Source: Orbaceae bacterium BiB (GTDB lineage: Bacteria > Pseudomonadota > Gammaproteobacteria > Enterobacterales > Orbaceae). From it: a stretch of 64,000 nt of DNA. Below, piece after piece: positions 20,625 through 29,853 of this stretch (positions are counted from its first letter, which is position 1; each line of letters begins with the position of its first letter). Made by a program: the position numbers and the translations under genes. The stretch lies in the NCBI GenBank assembly GCA_036251205.1, contig CP133958.1, positions 310,001 through 374,000 of the forward strand, read 5' to 3'. A model generated the notes under the pieces. It saw nothing but the letters and a program-made list of their open reading frames with translations, was not told the DNA's origin and did no database searches.

Positions 20625-21260
20625 ATGAAAAAAATTATCACAGCAACTGCTTTATCACTAGCGCTAATCTCATCATTTTCTTGGGCTGATGCGGGCAAAA
20701 CAGATGCAATGCAAACTGCAACAAATTCGGTGACTGCTCAACAATTAAAAGATGTCGCACTAATTGCTGAACAAGGTTTTAACGCAATGCATAATATTCA
20801 ATATGCAAGATTAGCTATTTTTGGTGGAAAAACAGATTTAGCAATGAAATTGACTGATCAAGCAGCTAAATTACTTGCTGATGATAGTATTGAATGGAAA
20901 GATTTTGTAAAACAGGCTAAAGATCCTGCATTAACTAAAAATGATAGCTATGTTGTGATTGATGCGACTATATCATTAGCTGAAAATTATGTTGTAACGC
21001 CAGAAAAACAATCAGCCATTGATAAAGCTAATGAAAAATTGCGTAAAGGTGATAAAAAAGGTGCATTAGAAGAATTACGTTTAGCTGATATTGCAGTAAA
21101 TGAAACAGAATACTTAATGCCGCTTAATATTACTCGTCAAGCCGTTGCTAAAGCTCAGCAACTATTAAAAGATGGTAAATATTATGAAGCTAACTTAGCA
21201 TTATTAAGTACTGAAGAAGCAATTGTTGTTAATAGTGAAACACTAATTGATGCAAACTAA
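20625..21260 (+). CDS. yfdX: YfdX family periplasmic protein
   Basis: A 211-residue protein of the same length as E. coli YfdX, with a clear signal peptide cleaved after about residue 21 (SSFSWA|DAG) and an all-helical mature part. YfdX is a pH-responsive periplasmic protein with proposed chaperone-like activity under acid or antibiotic stress. The ribosome site is AGAGGA. It lies 255 bp after frc, so it may have its own promoter in the very A/T-rich gap, and it ends at a strong terminator. Confidence 0.9.
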   Translation: MKKIITATALSLALISSFSWADAGKTDAMQTATNSVTAQQLKDVALIAEQGFNAMHNIQYARLAIFGGKTDLAMKLTDQAAKLLADDSIEWKDFVKQAKDPALTKNDSYVVIDATISLAENYVVTPEKQSAIDKANEKLRKGDKKGALEELRLADIAVNETEYLMPLNITRQAVAKAQQLLKDGKYYEANLALLSTEEAIVVNSETLIDAN

Positions 21261-21284
21261 TTAACTTTTTTCATTTTTTGTTTA

Positions 21285-21310
21285 AGCAGCCTAAATTAGG
21301 CTGTTTTTTT
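21285..21310 (+). terminator. intrinsic terminator after yfdX
   Basis: CAGCCTA and TAGGCTG arms around a short AAT loop (21287-21303) are followed by eight T residues, a textbook intrinsic terminator. Confidence 0.85.
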
Positions 21311-21577
21311 ATTCTTTATTTTTATCTTATCTTATCTACATAATAGCAATGATCTATAGTTAGTTGTAGCCATTCACAGCATACTAAATTCCTATCTTAA
21401 TATTCTCTTACTGAAATATTGTTATTCCTTTTTAATTTAATATACAATTCTGGTTATTGTTCTTTATAATATTATCATTTGTAAGTTGTTGATTATCATT
21501 TACATTAAAATATTAAATGGCATGTCGTTTAGCCTTTGAGAGATTGAGTATCTTTTCTAATTAAAAATGGAGTTTTT
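21311..21577. other. gene-free A/T-rich stretch
   Basis: No coding frame or strong hairpin is visible between the yfdX terminator and the next start. It presumably holds the promoter for the transporter/amidohydrolase pair. Confidence 0.4.
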
Positions 21578-22822
21578 ATGTCCCCGATGCTAGATATGCC
21601 ACAAATGATGGCATTTGTGTTGATTTTATTTATCTTATATATTGGCGATGTTATTTCTGCTTATACCAAAGCTTGGGTTCCCTCTGTATTTGTTTGTGCT
21701 GTGCTGTTTCTGGCTGGTTTTTGGACTTTTTTCCCGAAAGATATTGTAGCGAGAGCGGGAATACCAACATCAGTTGCCGTGATGCTAATGTACTTATTAA
21801 TTACTAATATGGGGACACTATTATCGCTTAATGATTTAAAAAAACAGTGGAAGACTATTTTAATCTCTCTGTCCGGTATTGTTGGAATTATTGTTCTCTG
21901 TTTCATTATTGGTAGTCTCTTTTTTGATCGTAATACGGTCATTGTCGCCATTCCACCTCTTGTTGGCGGCATCGTATCTGCGATTATTATGTCTGGTGGT
22001 GCGAAGGCTGCTGGACTGGTTGATTTATCGGTGTTTGCTATTGTGATATATGTAATGCAGGGATTTGTTGGTTATCCATTAACTGCTATTGTATTAAAAC
22101 GAGAAGGTCGCCGAATTCTGAATAGATATCGTTCAGGTAATTGGCAAAATGATAAAAATATTGAAGCGAATAGCCATAAATTAGAAGCCGTAAACGCCTT
22201 AGATGAATATCCAATGCCACCATTATTTAAAAAGATACCTAGTCACTATAATACAAGTTATTTCCAATTTTTACGTCTCTCAATAGTGGGTTTTTTAGCT
22301 TATTTATGTTCAGCTTTATTGGCGCCAATTATTAGTATTAGTCCATTTGTCTTATGTTTACTATTTGGTGTAATCGCTTCATCAATAGGTTTTTTAGAAC
22401 GGCATCCGTTAAAGAAGGCTAATGGTTTTGGTTTTGCTGTCATGGCTTTAATGTTATTTATTTTTGACTCTTTGAATAATGCAACGCCAGCAATGCTATT
22501 AAACTTAGTTACACCTTTAATTGTTCTTATTTTATCAGCAGTTGTCGGAATGTTTATTTTTGCGGTAGTGATTGGTCGTATACTTAAGGTCAGTATGGAT
22601 ATGGCATTTGCGATTGCATTAACTGCACTTTATGGATTTCCAGCTGATTATATTATCACTAATGAGGTAATTAATAATTTGACTCATGATGAAAAAGAAC
22701 GACAAATATTGAATACTCATATGCTTCCACCTATGCTAATAGGTGGTTTTATTTCAGTAACAATCGTTTCAGTGATATTGGCTGGTTTTATGGTTGGAAT
22801 GATAGTTCCGGTGATAAATTAG
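21578..22822 (+). CDS. multi-pass membrane protein, probable transporter
   Basis: A 414-residue protein with about ten to twelve hydrophobic segments and no signal peptide. Two halves are separated by a hydrophilic loop around residues 180-225. A glycine-rich membrane stretch (PPLVGGIVSAIIMSGGAKAAG) resembles re-entrant loops of secondary carriers, and a second small-residue stretch near the C-terminus (TALYGFPADYIIT) may be its counterpart. I do not recognise the family with confidence; a DUF3100-type or GltS-like carrier is possible. It is followed after 110 bp by an M20 amidohydrolase, which suggests uptake of an acylated amino acid or peptide that the enzyme then hydrolyses. Confidence 0.7.
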   Translation: MSPMLDMPQMMAFVLILFILYIGDVISAYTKAWVPSVFVCAVLFLAGFWTFFPKDIVARAGIPTSVAVMLMYLLITNMGTLLSLNDLKKQWKTILISLSGIVGIIVLCFIIGSLFFDRNTVIVAIPPLVGGIVSAIIMSGGAKAAGLVDLSVFAIVIYVMQGFVGYPLTAIVLKREGRRILNRYRSGNWQNDKNIEANSHKLEAVNALDEYPMPPLFKKIPSHYNTSYFQFLRLSIVGFLAYLCSALLAPIISISPFVLCLLFGVIASSIGFLERHPLKKANGFGFAVMALMLFIFDSLNNATPAMLLNLVTPLIVLILSAVVGMFIFAVVIGRILKVSMDMAFAIALTALYGFPADYIITNEVINNLTHDEKERQILNTHMLPPMLIGGFISVTIVSVILAGFMVGMIVPVIN

Positions 22823-22932
22823 TTAGTAATGATGAGTAATAACTAATCAGTAAGAATTTTTATAATATTTAGGTATAACGAGATATTGATGTCATCATTT
22901 GCAATGATTACAGCATTAACAGAGGTATAAAA

Positions 22933-24117
22933 GTGATTAATTTAAGAATAAGTGAACTAGTAATAAAATATCATACAGCAATGGTTGCGTTTCGTCGTGA
23001 TCTACATCGACATCCTGAATTACCATTTGAGGAGATTAGAACGACTAATCGGATTGCTGATGAACTTGATAAAATTGGGGTAATATATAGAAGAACAGAA
23101 CCAACAGGTATTATTGGTGAGATTAAAGGTGGTAAACCTGGAAAAACGGTTCTGCTTCGTGCCGATATTGATGCTTTGCCTGTACAAGAGTTAAATCAAA
23201 AAATCGATTATAAATCATCAATAGATGGCAAAATGCATGCATGTGGTCATGATTCTCATACTGCTATGCTGCTAACTGCGGTAAAAGTCCTTAACCAAAT
23301 TAAAGATGATCTCACAGGTAATATTCGTTTCGTATTTCAGCCAGCAGAAGAGATTGCACAAGGCGCAAAAGTGATGATTCAACAAGGCGTACTTGATGGT
23401 GTTGATAATGTATTTGGTATGCATATATGGTCTCAAACACCTGTAAATAAAGTATCTTGTGTCGTCGGTCCAAGTTTTGCTTCTGCTGATTTATTAAAGA
23501 TAAAATTTAAAGGTAAAGGGGGTCATGGTTCTATGCCACATGATACCGTTGATGCCGTAATGGTTGCTTCAGCATTTGTGATGAATGTTCAGTCGATTGT
23601 TTCTCGAGAAGTTGATCCACTAGAGCCTGCAGTGGTGACTATTGGCCGAATGGAAGTTGGAACTCGTTTTAATGTTATTGCAGAAAATGCAGTATTGGAA
23701 GGGACTGTCCGTTGTTTTAATATCAATGTACGTGAAAAGATTGTTGCCGCAATTAAACGTTATGCTAATCAAGTCGCAGCAATGTATAGAGCAACAGCAG
23801 AGGTTGAATATACGTACGGTACTTTACCTGTTATTAATGAAGAACGTAGTGCATTATTAGCGCAAGAAGTAATCACCGAAGCATTCGGTATATCATCATT
23901 ATATAATGAACGACCAACAACAGGTGGTGAAGATTTTAGTTATTATATTGAAAATATTCCTGGCGCGTTTGCTTTATTAGGTTCAGGTAATCCAGAAAAA
24001 GATACACAATGGGCTCATCATCATGGTTGCTTCAATATTGATGAAGATGCAATGGCTAGAGGCGCTGAGCTGTATGCTCAATATGCTTGGGCATATTTGA
24101 ATCAGCAAGCTTTCTAG
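22933..24117 (+). CDS. M20 family amidohydrolase (HipO/YxeP-like)
   Basis: A 394-residue zinc peptidase of the M20D type. Metal-site motifs are RADIDALP (about 76-83), HACGHDSHTAM (102-112, with H102 and H106), the PAEE motif (about 138-141) and TGGEDFSYY near the C-terminus. The dimerisation domain lies between about 185 and 300. Relatives remove acyl groups from N-acyl amino acids, hippurate or indole-3-acetyl amino acids in the cytoplasm. It starts with GTG, supported by AGAGG nine bases upstream. It is paired with the upstream carrier. Confidence 0.87.
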   Translation: MINLRISELVIKYHTAMVAFRRDLHRHPELPFEEIRTTNRIADELDKIGVIYRRTEPTGIIGEIKGGKPGKTVLLRADIDALPVQELNQKIDYKSSIDGKMHACGHDSHTAMLLTAVKVLNQIKDDLTGNIRFVFQPAEEIAQGAKVMIQQGVLDGVDNVFGMHIWSQTPVNKVSCVVGPSFASADLLKIKFKGKGGHGSMPHDTVDAVMVASAFVMNVQSIVSREVDPLEPAVVTIGRMEVGTRFNVIAENAVLEGTVRCFNINVREKIVAAIKRYANQVAAMYRATAEVEYTYGTLPVINEERSALLAQEVITEAFGISSLYNERPTTGGEDFSYYIENIPGAFALLGSGNPEKDTQWAHHHGCFNIDEDAMARGAELYAQYAWAYLNQQAF

Positions 24118-24127
24118 AAATACTAAA

Positions 24128-24157
24128 AACCACGTAATAGGTTTACGTGGTTATTTT
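24128..24157. terminator. terminator between amidohydrolase and zupT
   Basis: AACCACGTAA (24128-24137) pairs with TTACGTGGTT (24143-24152) and is followed by ATTTTTAT. It lies between two convergent genes. Confidence 0.75.
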
Positions 24158-24161
24158 TATA

Positions 24162-24959
24162 TTAAAAATATTGTAGTAGAATTAAACTAAATCCCATAAC
24201 TGTCATGCCAGATAAAATACCTATGCTGGGGTTACGTTTTGGATCGACTTCTTTAGCTAAAGGTATCAATTCATCTACCGATAAAGCTACCATAATTCCT
24301 GCAACAGCCGCCATAATACTTGCCATTAGGGCAGGGGAGACGAAATCACCTAAAATAAAATAAGTCAAAGCCCCACCAATAATTTCTGAGAATCCTGATA
24401 CACTTGCCCAAAATAGAGCCTGCCATTTAGAACCTGTTGCAATATAAATTGGTGCTGCAACAGCTAATCCTTCGGGAATATTATGAATCGCAACAGCAAT
24501 TGCAATGCCAAAACCTAATTCAATATTGGTACTGGCAGTGACAAATGTTGCAATCCCTTCAGGAAAATTATGTAAACTGATACCTAATGTTAGTAATATC
24601 GCTGTTCTTTTTAACTTATTTTTATCAGTAGATGATTGAATACGTTTCATACATTCAAAATCACCATCTTCACAAGGAAGATCTTGAGGATGGCAATGAG
24701 GTAGTAAGCGATCAATTGTAAAATAACCAACTAATCCGATAATAAACATTAAATAACATAAAATAGGTGAGAAAGACGGAGTATTAAGTGCAGCAGGTAA
24801 CATCTCCATTAATGAGATTAGTAACATAATACCTGCTGCGAAACCAAGAGAAAAACCAAGTAATCGAGCTGATGGTTTTTTGGTTAATATACCTAAAATA
24901 GCGCCAATAAATGTTGATGCACCTGCTAGTGTTGTTAAAATTAATGGCGTAGAAATCAT
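24162..24959 (-). CDS. zupT: zinc transporter ZupT
   Basis: A ZIP-family divalent metal importer of 265 residues from the chosen start. About eight membrane segments and the metal-binding helices HNFPEG and HNIPEG are visible, along with [20 protein letters not shown] Cys/His/Asp/Glu-rich loop ([18 protein letters not shown]) between segments may bind zinc and is richer in cysteine than in E. coli. The start at 24959 (MISTPLIL) aligns with known ZupT and has AAGGT upstream; an ATG nine codons earlier is less likely. It follows yggT closely. Confidence 0.92.
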   Translation of the reverse strand: MISTPLILTTLAGASTFIGAILGILTKKPSARLLGFSLGFAAGIMLLISLMEMLPAALNTPSFSPILCYLMFIIGLVGYFTIDRLLPHCHPQDLPCEDGDFECMKRIQSSTDKNKLKRTAILLTLGISLHNFPEGIATFVTASTNIELGFGIAIAVAIHNIPEGLAVAAPIYIATGSKWQALFWASVSGFSEIIGGALTYFILGDFVSPALMASIMAAVAGIMVALSVDELIPLAKEVDPKRNPSIGILSGMTVMGFSLILLQYF

Positions 24960-24989
24960 GTAAGTAATACCTTGATTATGTTGCACTAA

Positions 24990-25553
24990 TTATAGAGATA
25001 CAATAAACCACCATTGACCAAATATATGCATTGCAACCATGTTTAGGATCATTAACACGAAAACAAATATCATAAATGATATATCGATACTGCCTATTGG
25101 GGGAACAATTCTTCTGATTGGTGAAATTAATGGTTCAGTTAATTGTGAGAGCACTTCTTCAAGAGGTGAATAAGAACGGCTTATCCAACTTAGTATTGCT
25201 CTGACAATAAGCATCCAAAAAATTAAATTACCAATCGAATAGACTATAGTAAGTAGTGCACATAATAGATATATTCCACTAAATAAAGGATAAGTTGTTG
25301 CTGAATATATTAAAAAAATAAATTTTAATAGCGCAATAATATAAAGAATTAGAAATGTTGCTGTATCAATACTACCGATTGGTGGTAAAACTTTTCTTAA
25401 CGGGCCAACGATCGGTTGTGTGCATTTTATAATAAATTGTGTAAATGGATTATAAAAATTGACCTGTGTATACTGCATCCATGCTCGCAAAATGAAGGCA
25501 TAAATACAAAGCGTCAATAGCGTATTAATAATAAAAAAAAGTGGTGATGACAT
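24990..25553 (-). CDS. yggT: YggT family membrane protein
   Basis: A 187-residue inner-membrane protein with the duplicated YggT layout: each half has hydrophobic helices around an amphipathic segment ending in PIVGPLRKVLPPIGSID or PLISPIRRIVPPIGSID. The family is linked to osmotic shock tolerance and ion homeostasis, and plant homologues organise thylakoid membranes. It lies downstream of yggS in the usual order. Confidence 0.92.
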   Translation of the reverse strand: MSSPLFFIINTLLTLCIYAFILRAWMQYTQVNFYNPFTQFIIKCTQPIVGPLRKVLPPIGSIDTATFLILYIIALLKFIFLIYSATTYPLFSGIYLLCALLTIVYSIGNLIFWMLIVRAILSWISRSYSPLEEVLSQLTEPLISPIRRIVPPIGSIDISFMIFVFVLMILNMVAMHIFGQWWFIVSL

Positions 25554-25598
25554 GGATAACTCCTTTATATGACTTTAAGCACTATATCATAAAAAAAT

Positions 25599-26297
25599 TT
25601 AGTTGTATTCTCTGGCCCCAAAGATAGCCGAACCAATTCTAATGGTATTACTACCTGATGCTATAGCTGCATTCATATCACCGCTCATGCCCATTGATAA
25701 AGTATCTATTCCCGCTATTTTCTGTTGTAATTCGGAATATAAATCGTAAGCTTTTAGAAATGTTTCACGCTGTTTTTTAAACTCATTTTCAGCTTTGGGG
25801 ATAAACATCAAGCCTCGCAGCACTAAATTAGGCAAATTACTCATTTGAGCAGCTAATTGGGGTAATTGCTCAGGTGTGATTCCTGATTTAGTCAATTCAT
25901 TACTAATATTTATTTGAATCAATACATTCAGCTTATTTAAGAATGTTGGTCTTTGATCATTTAGTCGCTGCGCTATCTTTATACGATCTACTGTATGTAC
26001 CCAATCGAAATGTTCAGTAACTAAACGGGTTTTGTTTGATTGCAGAGGGCCAATAAAATGCCATTCAAGGTGAGTATCTGGGCGATGGGCGGCAAAATAT
26101 TTTATTTTCTCCACGCCTTCTTGCACATAGTTTTCACCAAAAATTGTTTGTCCTGCATCGATAGCTTGTTCTATTAAAAAACAGGGTTTAGTTTTACTAA
26201 CGGCAATTAGCTTAATATTACTGGGATCTCTTTCGCACTCTCTGCAAATTTCAGTAATTTCGTAATGTATATGCTGTAAATTAGTTTCAATTGTCAT
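25599..26297 (-). CDS. yggS: PLP homeostasis protein (YggS/PLPBP)
   Basis: A 232-residue fold-type III PLP-binding protein of typical length. The PLP lysine is K35 in LIAVSKTKP; FGENYVQEG, WHFIGPLQSNK and SMGMSGDMNAAI are also present. It binds pyridoxal phosphate without known catalysis and keeps B6 vitamers and amino-acid pools balanced. It is divergent from the PilT-like gene with only 22 bp between starts, and it heads yggS-yggT-zupT. Confidence 0.95.
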   Translation of the reverse strand: MTIETNLQHIHYEITEICRECERDPSNIKLIAVSKTKPCFLIEQAIDAGQTIFGENYVQEGVEKIKYFAAHRPDTHLEWHFIGPLQSNKTRLVTEHFDWVHTVDRIKIAQRLNDQRPTFLNKLNVLIQINISNELTKSGITPEQLPQLAAQMSNLPNLVLRGLMFIPKAENEFKKQRETFLKAYDLYSELQQKIAGIDTLSMGMSGDMNAAIASGSNTIRIGSAIFGAREYN

Positions 26298-26319
26298 AAT
26301 AATAAACTAAGGGTTATTT

Positions 26320-27264
26320 ATGGAATCTCTGTTGGCATTTAGTGTAACCCAAAATGTATCTGATTTGCATCTTTCTGGTGATGGAAATGTGATTATTCGA
26401 CAAAATGGTAACTTGACTCAGCTTGATGGTTGTAAATTAAACACATATGATTTGAAAAATAAACTTCTATCATTATTATCAAATAAACAATTACAAAAAT
26501 TTGAAAAGGAGAAACAACTCGACTTTGTTTATTCCCATCAGGATTTAGGTCGTTTTAGATATCATATTTTTTATCAAGCTAATGGTATTTCAGCCTGCAT
26601 ACGTATTATTAACAATATAATTCCCTCTTTCTATGATATTGGTGCTCCAGAAATATTTAAATCATTGGCGTTAAAGCATCAAGGATTAATTTTAATTACT
26701 GGAGCAACCGGTAGTGGTAAATCAACAACTTTAGCTGCCATGATTGAATACATTAACCAGAATGAGTATAAGCATATTATTACATTAGAAGAACCAATCG
26801 AATTTATTTATCAAAATACAAAATCATTGATTCAGCAACGAGAAATCGGTATGCACTGTAATAGCTATTCTGATGGGCTAAAAGCGGTACTGCGGCAAGA
26901 TCCTGATGTTATTGTAATTGGGGAGCTACGAGATAAAGTCACTATTGAAGGCGCCTTACAAGCTGCAGAAACAGGTCATATTGTATTTGCAACATTACAT
27001 ACAAACTCTGCAATATCAACAATCAACCGTATTATTAATGTATTTCCTGATGAATCAAGGTATTTTATTCGAACTCAATTAGCTAATTCATTACAATGCA
27101 TTGTCGCGCAACAATTAATTGCTTGTAATCAATCTCATCGAAAAGCTATTTTTGAAATATTAATTAATATTCCAGCTGTAAGTAATTTGATTCAAGAGGG
27201 AAAAACTAAACAGTTAGTATCTGTTATGCAGATGGGTAAAGAATATGGAATGCAGCTTTTTTAA
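26320..27264 (+). CDS. yggR: PilT-like type IV pilus ATPase (YggR)
   Basis: A 314-residue secretion ATPase. The P-loop is GATGSGKST (128-136); the Asp box (EEPIEF), Walker B (VIVIGELRD) and His box (HIVFATLHT) follow in PilT order. PilT proteins retract type IV pili. This short form, next to yggS and slightly shorter than PilT proper, matches E. coli YggR, whose pilus partner is unclear. No pilin or pilus assembly genes are in the window. Confidence 0.88.
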   Translation: MESLLAFSVTQNVSDLHLSGDGNVIIRQNGNLTQLDGCKLNTYDLKNKLLSLLSNKQLQKFEKEKQLDFVYSHQDLGRFRYHIFYQANGISACIRIINNIIPSFYDIGAPEIFKSLALKHQGLILITGATGSGKSTTLAAMIEYINQNEYKHIITLEEPIEFIYQNTKSLIQQREIGMHCNSYSDGLKAVLRQDPDVIVIGELRDKVTIEGALQAAETGHIVFATLHTNSAISTINRIINVFPDESRYFIRTQLANSLQCIVAQQLIACNQSHRKAIFEILINIPAVSNLIQEGKTKQLVSVMQMGKEYGMQLF

Positions 27265-27266
27265 AA

Positions 27267-27296
27267 TAATAAAGATACCTTAAGGTATCTTTATTA
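27267..27296. terminator. 30-bp perfect palindrome, bidirectional terminator
   Basis: Bases 27267-27281 and 27282-27296 are exact reverse complements of 15 bp each. The element lies immediately after the yggR stop and before the end of the opposite-strand small membrane gene, so it should stop transcription from both sides. Confidence 0.75.
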
Positions 27297-27326
27297 CATA
27301 ATAATATTGTCTTATCGATATTATAC

Positions 27327-27752
27327 TTATAGTACAACAAGTATTAAGACTAAAGTAATAACACCTAAAACTATAGTAGCAATACCAAATTTACCTTGTA
27401 ATGGAAGTAGCTTAGCTAATAGTTGCTGACCTTTTTCTTCTGATTTCGCATTTTTGGATAGAACGTAGGTATTAATTAAATTAAATCCAAGAATAAAACC
27501 TAAAACCGCTTCAACTACAGCGATAGCTAGAATCAAAATAAATAATACAACTAAACCATTACCTAAAAGTAAACCGGCATTCAGTAATACACTGATTAAG
27601 CTCCAGATCCCCCAAATGAATATAACAACGCCAATCTAACCTTGATAATGTGTGATTTTATCTAATATATTCTTTGCATCAGGTTTTTTACTTAAAATTA
27701 ATGAAGGGACTGCTAAAATTCCAGAAATAATCAATACAATAGCTTCTAACAT
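27327..27752 (-). pseudogene. small multi-span membrane protein interrupted by in-frame TAG
   Basis: From an ATG at 27750-27752 the frame reads 38 residues, meets TAG at 27636-27638, then continues in the same phase to a normal stop at 27327, 141 codons in all. The residue before the stop is glycine in THYQG and the next are IGVVIFIWGIW; a single TGG-to-TAG change (Trp to stop) explains the break. The intact protein would have about three to four hydrophobic spans. The family is unknown to me. A 69-residue frame beginning at 27536 is only the C-terminal part and has no strong ribosome site. Confidence 0.72.
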
Positions 27753-27884
27753 CGTTTTCTTTTCCTTATAAGTTTAATCGTTATTATGTATATTTTTATT
27801 GATAAATAAAAAAGCGTGCAAATTATCTTTTTTTTTAATATAGATCAATATATTTGCACTATTTTTTTATTATAATCAACGCTA

Positions 27885-28850
27885 TTAAGCTAATTCTTTA
27901 TCAGTAAATAGCCCATTAAACAAATCAGTACTTAAATAGCGTTCGCCTGATGAAGGTAGAATTACAACAATTGTTTTATCTTTATTTTCAGGCAATTTTG
28001 CTAGTTTATCCGCGGCAAATACAGCTGCACCAGAAGATATACCAGCAAGTATTCCTTCTTTATCCATAATTTTACGTGCAGTATCAATCGCTTCTTCATT
28101 CGATACTTTTTCAACTAAATCAATTAAGCTTAAATCTAGATTGTCGGGGATGAAACCCGCGCCAATACCTTGGATTTTATGAGGACCTGGTTGGATAGGC
28201 TCACCAGCTAAAGCTTGTGATATTACTGGTGAAGTTAATGGTTCAACTGCAACAGCAGTAATTGCCTTTCCTTGAGTTTTCTTTAAATAACGTGTTACAC
28301 CAGTAAATGTACCGCCTGTTCCAACTCCTGCAATGAATATATCAACTTGACCATCGGTATCTTGCCATATTTCTGGACCTGTTGTCTTTTCATGAATTTC
28401 TGGATTTGATGGATTACTAAATTGTTGTAACATTAGATTATGTTTAGGATCGCTAGCAATAATCTCTTCGGCTTTAGCGATAGCTCCTTTCATGCCTTTA
28501 GCTGCATCTGTTAGAATAAGGTTTGCACCAAGTATTTTAAGTAATTTACGACGCTCAATACTCATGCTTTCTGGCATTGTTAACGTTAATTTATAGCCTC
28601 TTGCTGCCGCAACAGCAGCTAATGCGATCCCTGTGTTACCACTGGTTGGTTCAATAAGTTCAACATCAGGTGTCAGAAGCCCACGCTTTTCAGCATCCCA
28701 GATCATATTGGAAGCTATACGGCATTTTACACTAAAACTAGGATTGCGAGATTCGACTTTTGCTAATATATTACCGTTACCAAAGTGTTTTAAACGAACA
28801 AGAGGGGTTCGACCTATCGTTTGTGAATTATCATCAAATATTCTGCTCAT
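27885..28850 (-). CDS. cysK: cysteine synthase A
   Basis: A 321-residue PLP-dependent O-acetylserine sulfhydrylase. The PLP lysine is K42 in [11 protein letters not shown], the substrate loop is [11 protein letters not shown], and the phosphate-binding GTGGTFTG is present. It makes cysteine from O-acetylserine and sulfide in the cytoplasm. The ribosome site AGAGGA precedes the ATG. The active-site context SVKCRI and the length favour CysK over CysM. Confidence 0.94.
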   Translation of the reverse strand: MSRIFDDNSQTIGRTPLVRLKHFGNGNILAKVESRNPSFSVKCRIASNMIWDAEKRGLLTPDVELIEPTSGNTGIALAAVAAARGYKLTLTMPESMSIERRKLLKILGANLILTDAAKGMKGAIAKAEEIIASDPKHNLMLQQFSNPSNPEIHEKTTGPEIWQDTDGQVDIFIAGVGTGGTFTGVTRYLKKTQGKAITAVAVEPLTSPVISQALAGEPIQPGPHKIQGIGAGFIPDNLDLSLIDLVEKVSNEEAIDTARKIMDKEGILAGISSGAAVFAADKLAKLPENKDKTIVVILPSSGERYLSTDLFNGLFTDKELA

Positions 28851-29006
28851 TAAAAAATCCTCTTATAGTATCAATGGATGTCATTATATTAAGTATATTG
28901 TATATATTGTTAAAATTATAAAGCTTTAATTAAGGGGAAAGATACTAATAATTTGTTATAAGGTTATACTTATTTGAAATAAGCAGTCTGCCTTCTGATG
29001 ATATTA

Positions 29007-29509
29007 TCAATGGCTACTGTCATCAAATATTGGATGAAATTTGACTTCTCCAGACTGAGTCAGCTGTTCCTTAAATACTAATTTCATAAAATATCTTTCC
29101 TCAACACCTGTATATACTAGCGGCGATGCTGGTTTGAAACCCATTCGAGAATAATATTCAGGATCTCCTATCACTACACATCAATCAATATTTAGAGCCT
29201 TTAATTGTGTTAAGGATTCTTTTATCAATGCTTTACCTATACCTTGTTTTTGATTTTTTGGTAAAACAGCTAATGGTGCAAGCCTTAGCCAATTGCAAGG
29301 TTTATCATTAATTGTTATAGGGCTTAATGCAATATAACCAACAATTTCTTTATCGATCAAGGCCACTTGAATGTTAATAAATGTTCTCTTCGTAAATTTT
29401 CAACTAATACATATTCATTGTTATTACTATAAGGATGATTAGCAAAAGCCTGTTTTAGTAAATGACTAATTGATGAAATATCTTGTGTCAGCTCTGCTCT
29501 AATCTGCAT
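29007..29509 (-). pseudogene. GNAT N-acetyltransferase, broken by frameshift and TGA
   Basis: From an ATG at 29507-29509 with GGAG upstream, the frame reads about 47 residues typical of a GNAT N-terminus (IRAELTQDISSISHLLKQAF), then shifts near 29366-29378. The next frame holds the acetyl-CoA core (LAPLAVLPKNQKQGIGKALI) and is stopped by TGA at 29181-29183 after LNID. Beyond it, in phase, CVVIGDPEYYSRMGF and a C-terminal tail continue to a stop at 29007. Intact relatives carry Gly at the TGA site (GCVVLGDP), so GGA-to-TGA is likely. Two independent lesions indicate a true pseudogene. Confidence 0.85.
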
Positions 29510-29853
29510 TTTTTCTCCATTACGCTATATCGAGTATTGTAGTACAAAACATCCGTAAATCACACCAATGGATACTTATGCTATGTTTAATTTATTGCTG
29601 TATTTTGGATATGATAACTAATTAATGCTCCTATTTTATATCAATAAATAGACAAATATTATCCTGATATTTAACGAGTTATAAAAATTAGAGCGTTTTT
29701 TAGTTAAAACATGGTTAATAGCCTTTAATTTTCTATAATAGTAAATCATACTAAAAAAGAAATATTCTTATAAAACTTATACTCTATTTATAATTGATAT
29801 CTTATATTAAGATAAGTTAAATATATAAACTTAACTTTAGCATGAATTATTTA
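29510..29853. other. gene-free A/T-rich region between the GNAT remnant and emrB
   Basis: No coding frame is supported. A weak inverted repeat TATCTTA-TAT-TAAGATA lies at 29798-29814, 40 bp beyond the emrB stop, and could act as a poor terminator. Its arms match the core of the palindrome at 18907-18922, possibly by chance in such A/T-rich DNA. Confidence 0.4.

Noticed and set aside
4945-29183. Stop-codon reassignment to explain the in-frame stops
   Set aside because: The three broken genes carry TAA, TAG and TGA respectively, and all three are used as normal stops elsewhere, so recoding is not consistent.
29798-29814. TATCTTA-TAT-TAAGATA as an operator shared with 18907-18922
   Set aside because: The arms match but spacing differs, DNA is very A/T-rich, and it lies downstream of emrB rather than at a promoter.
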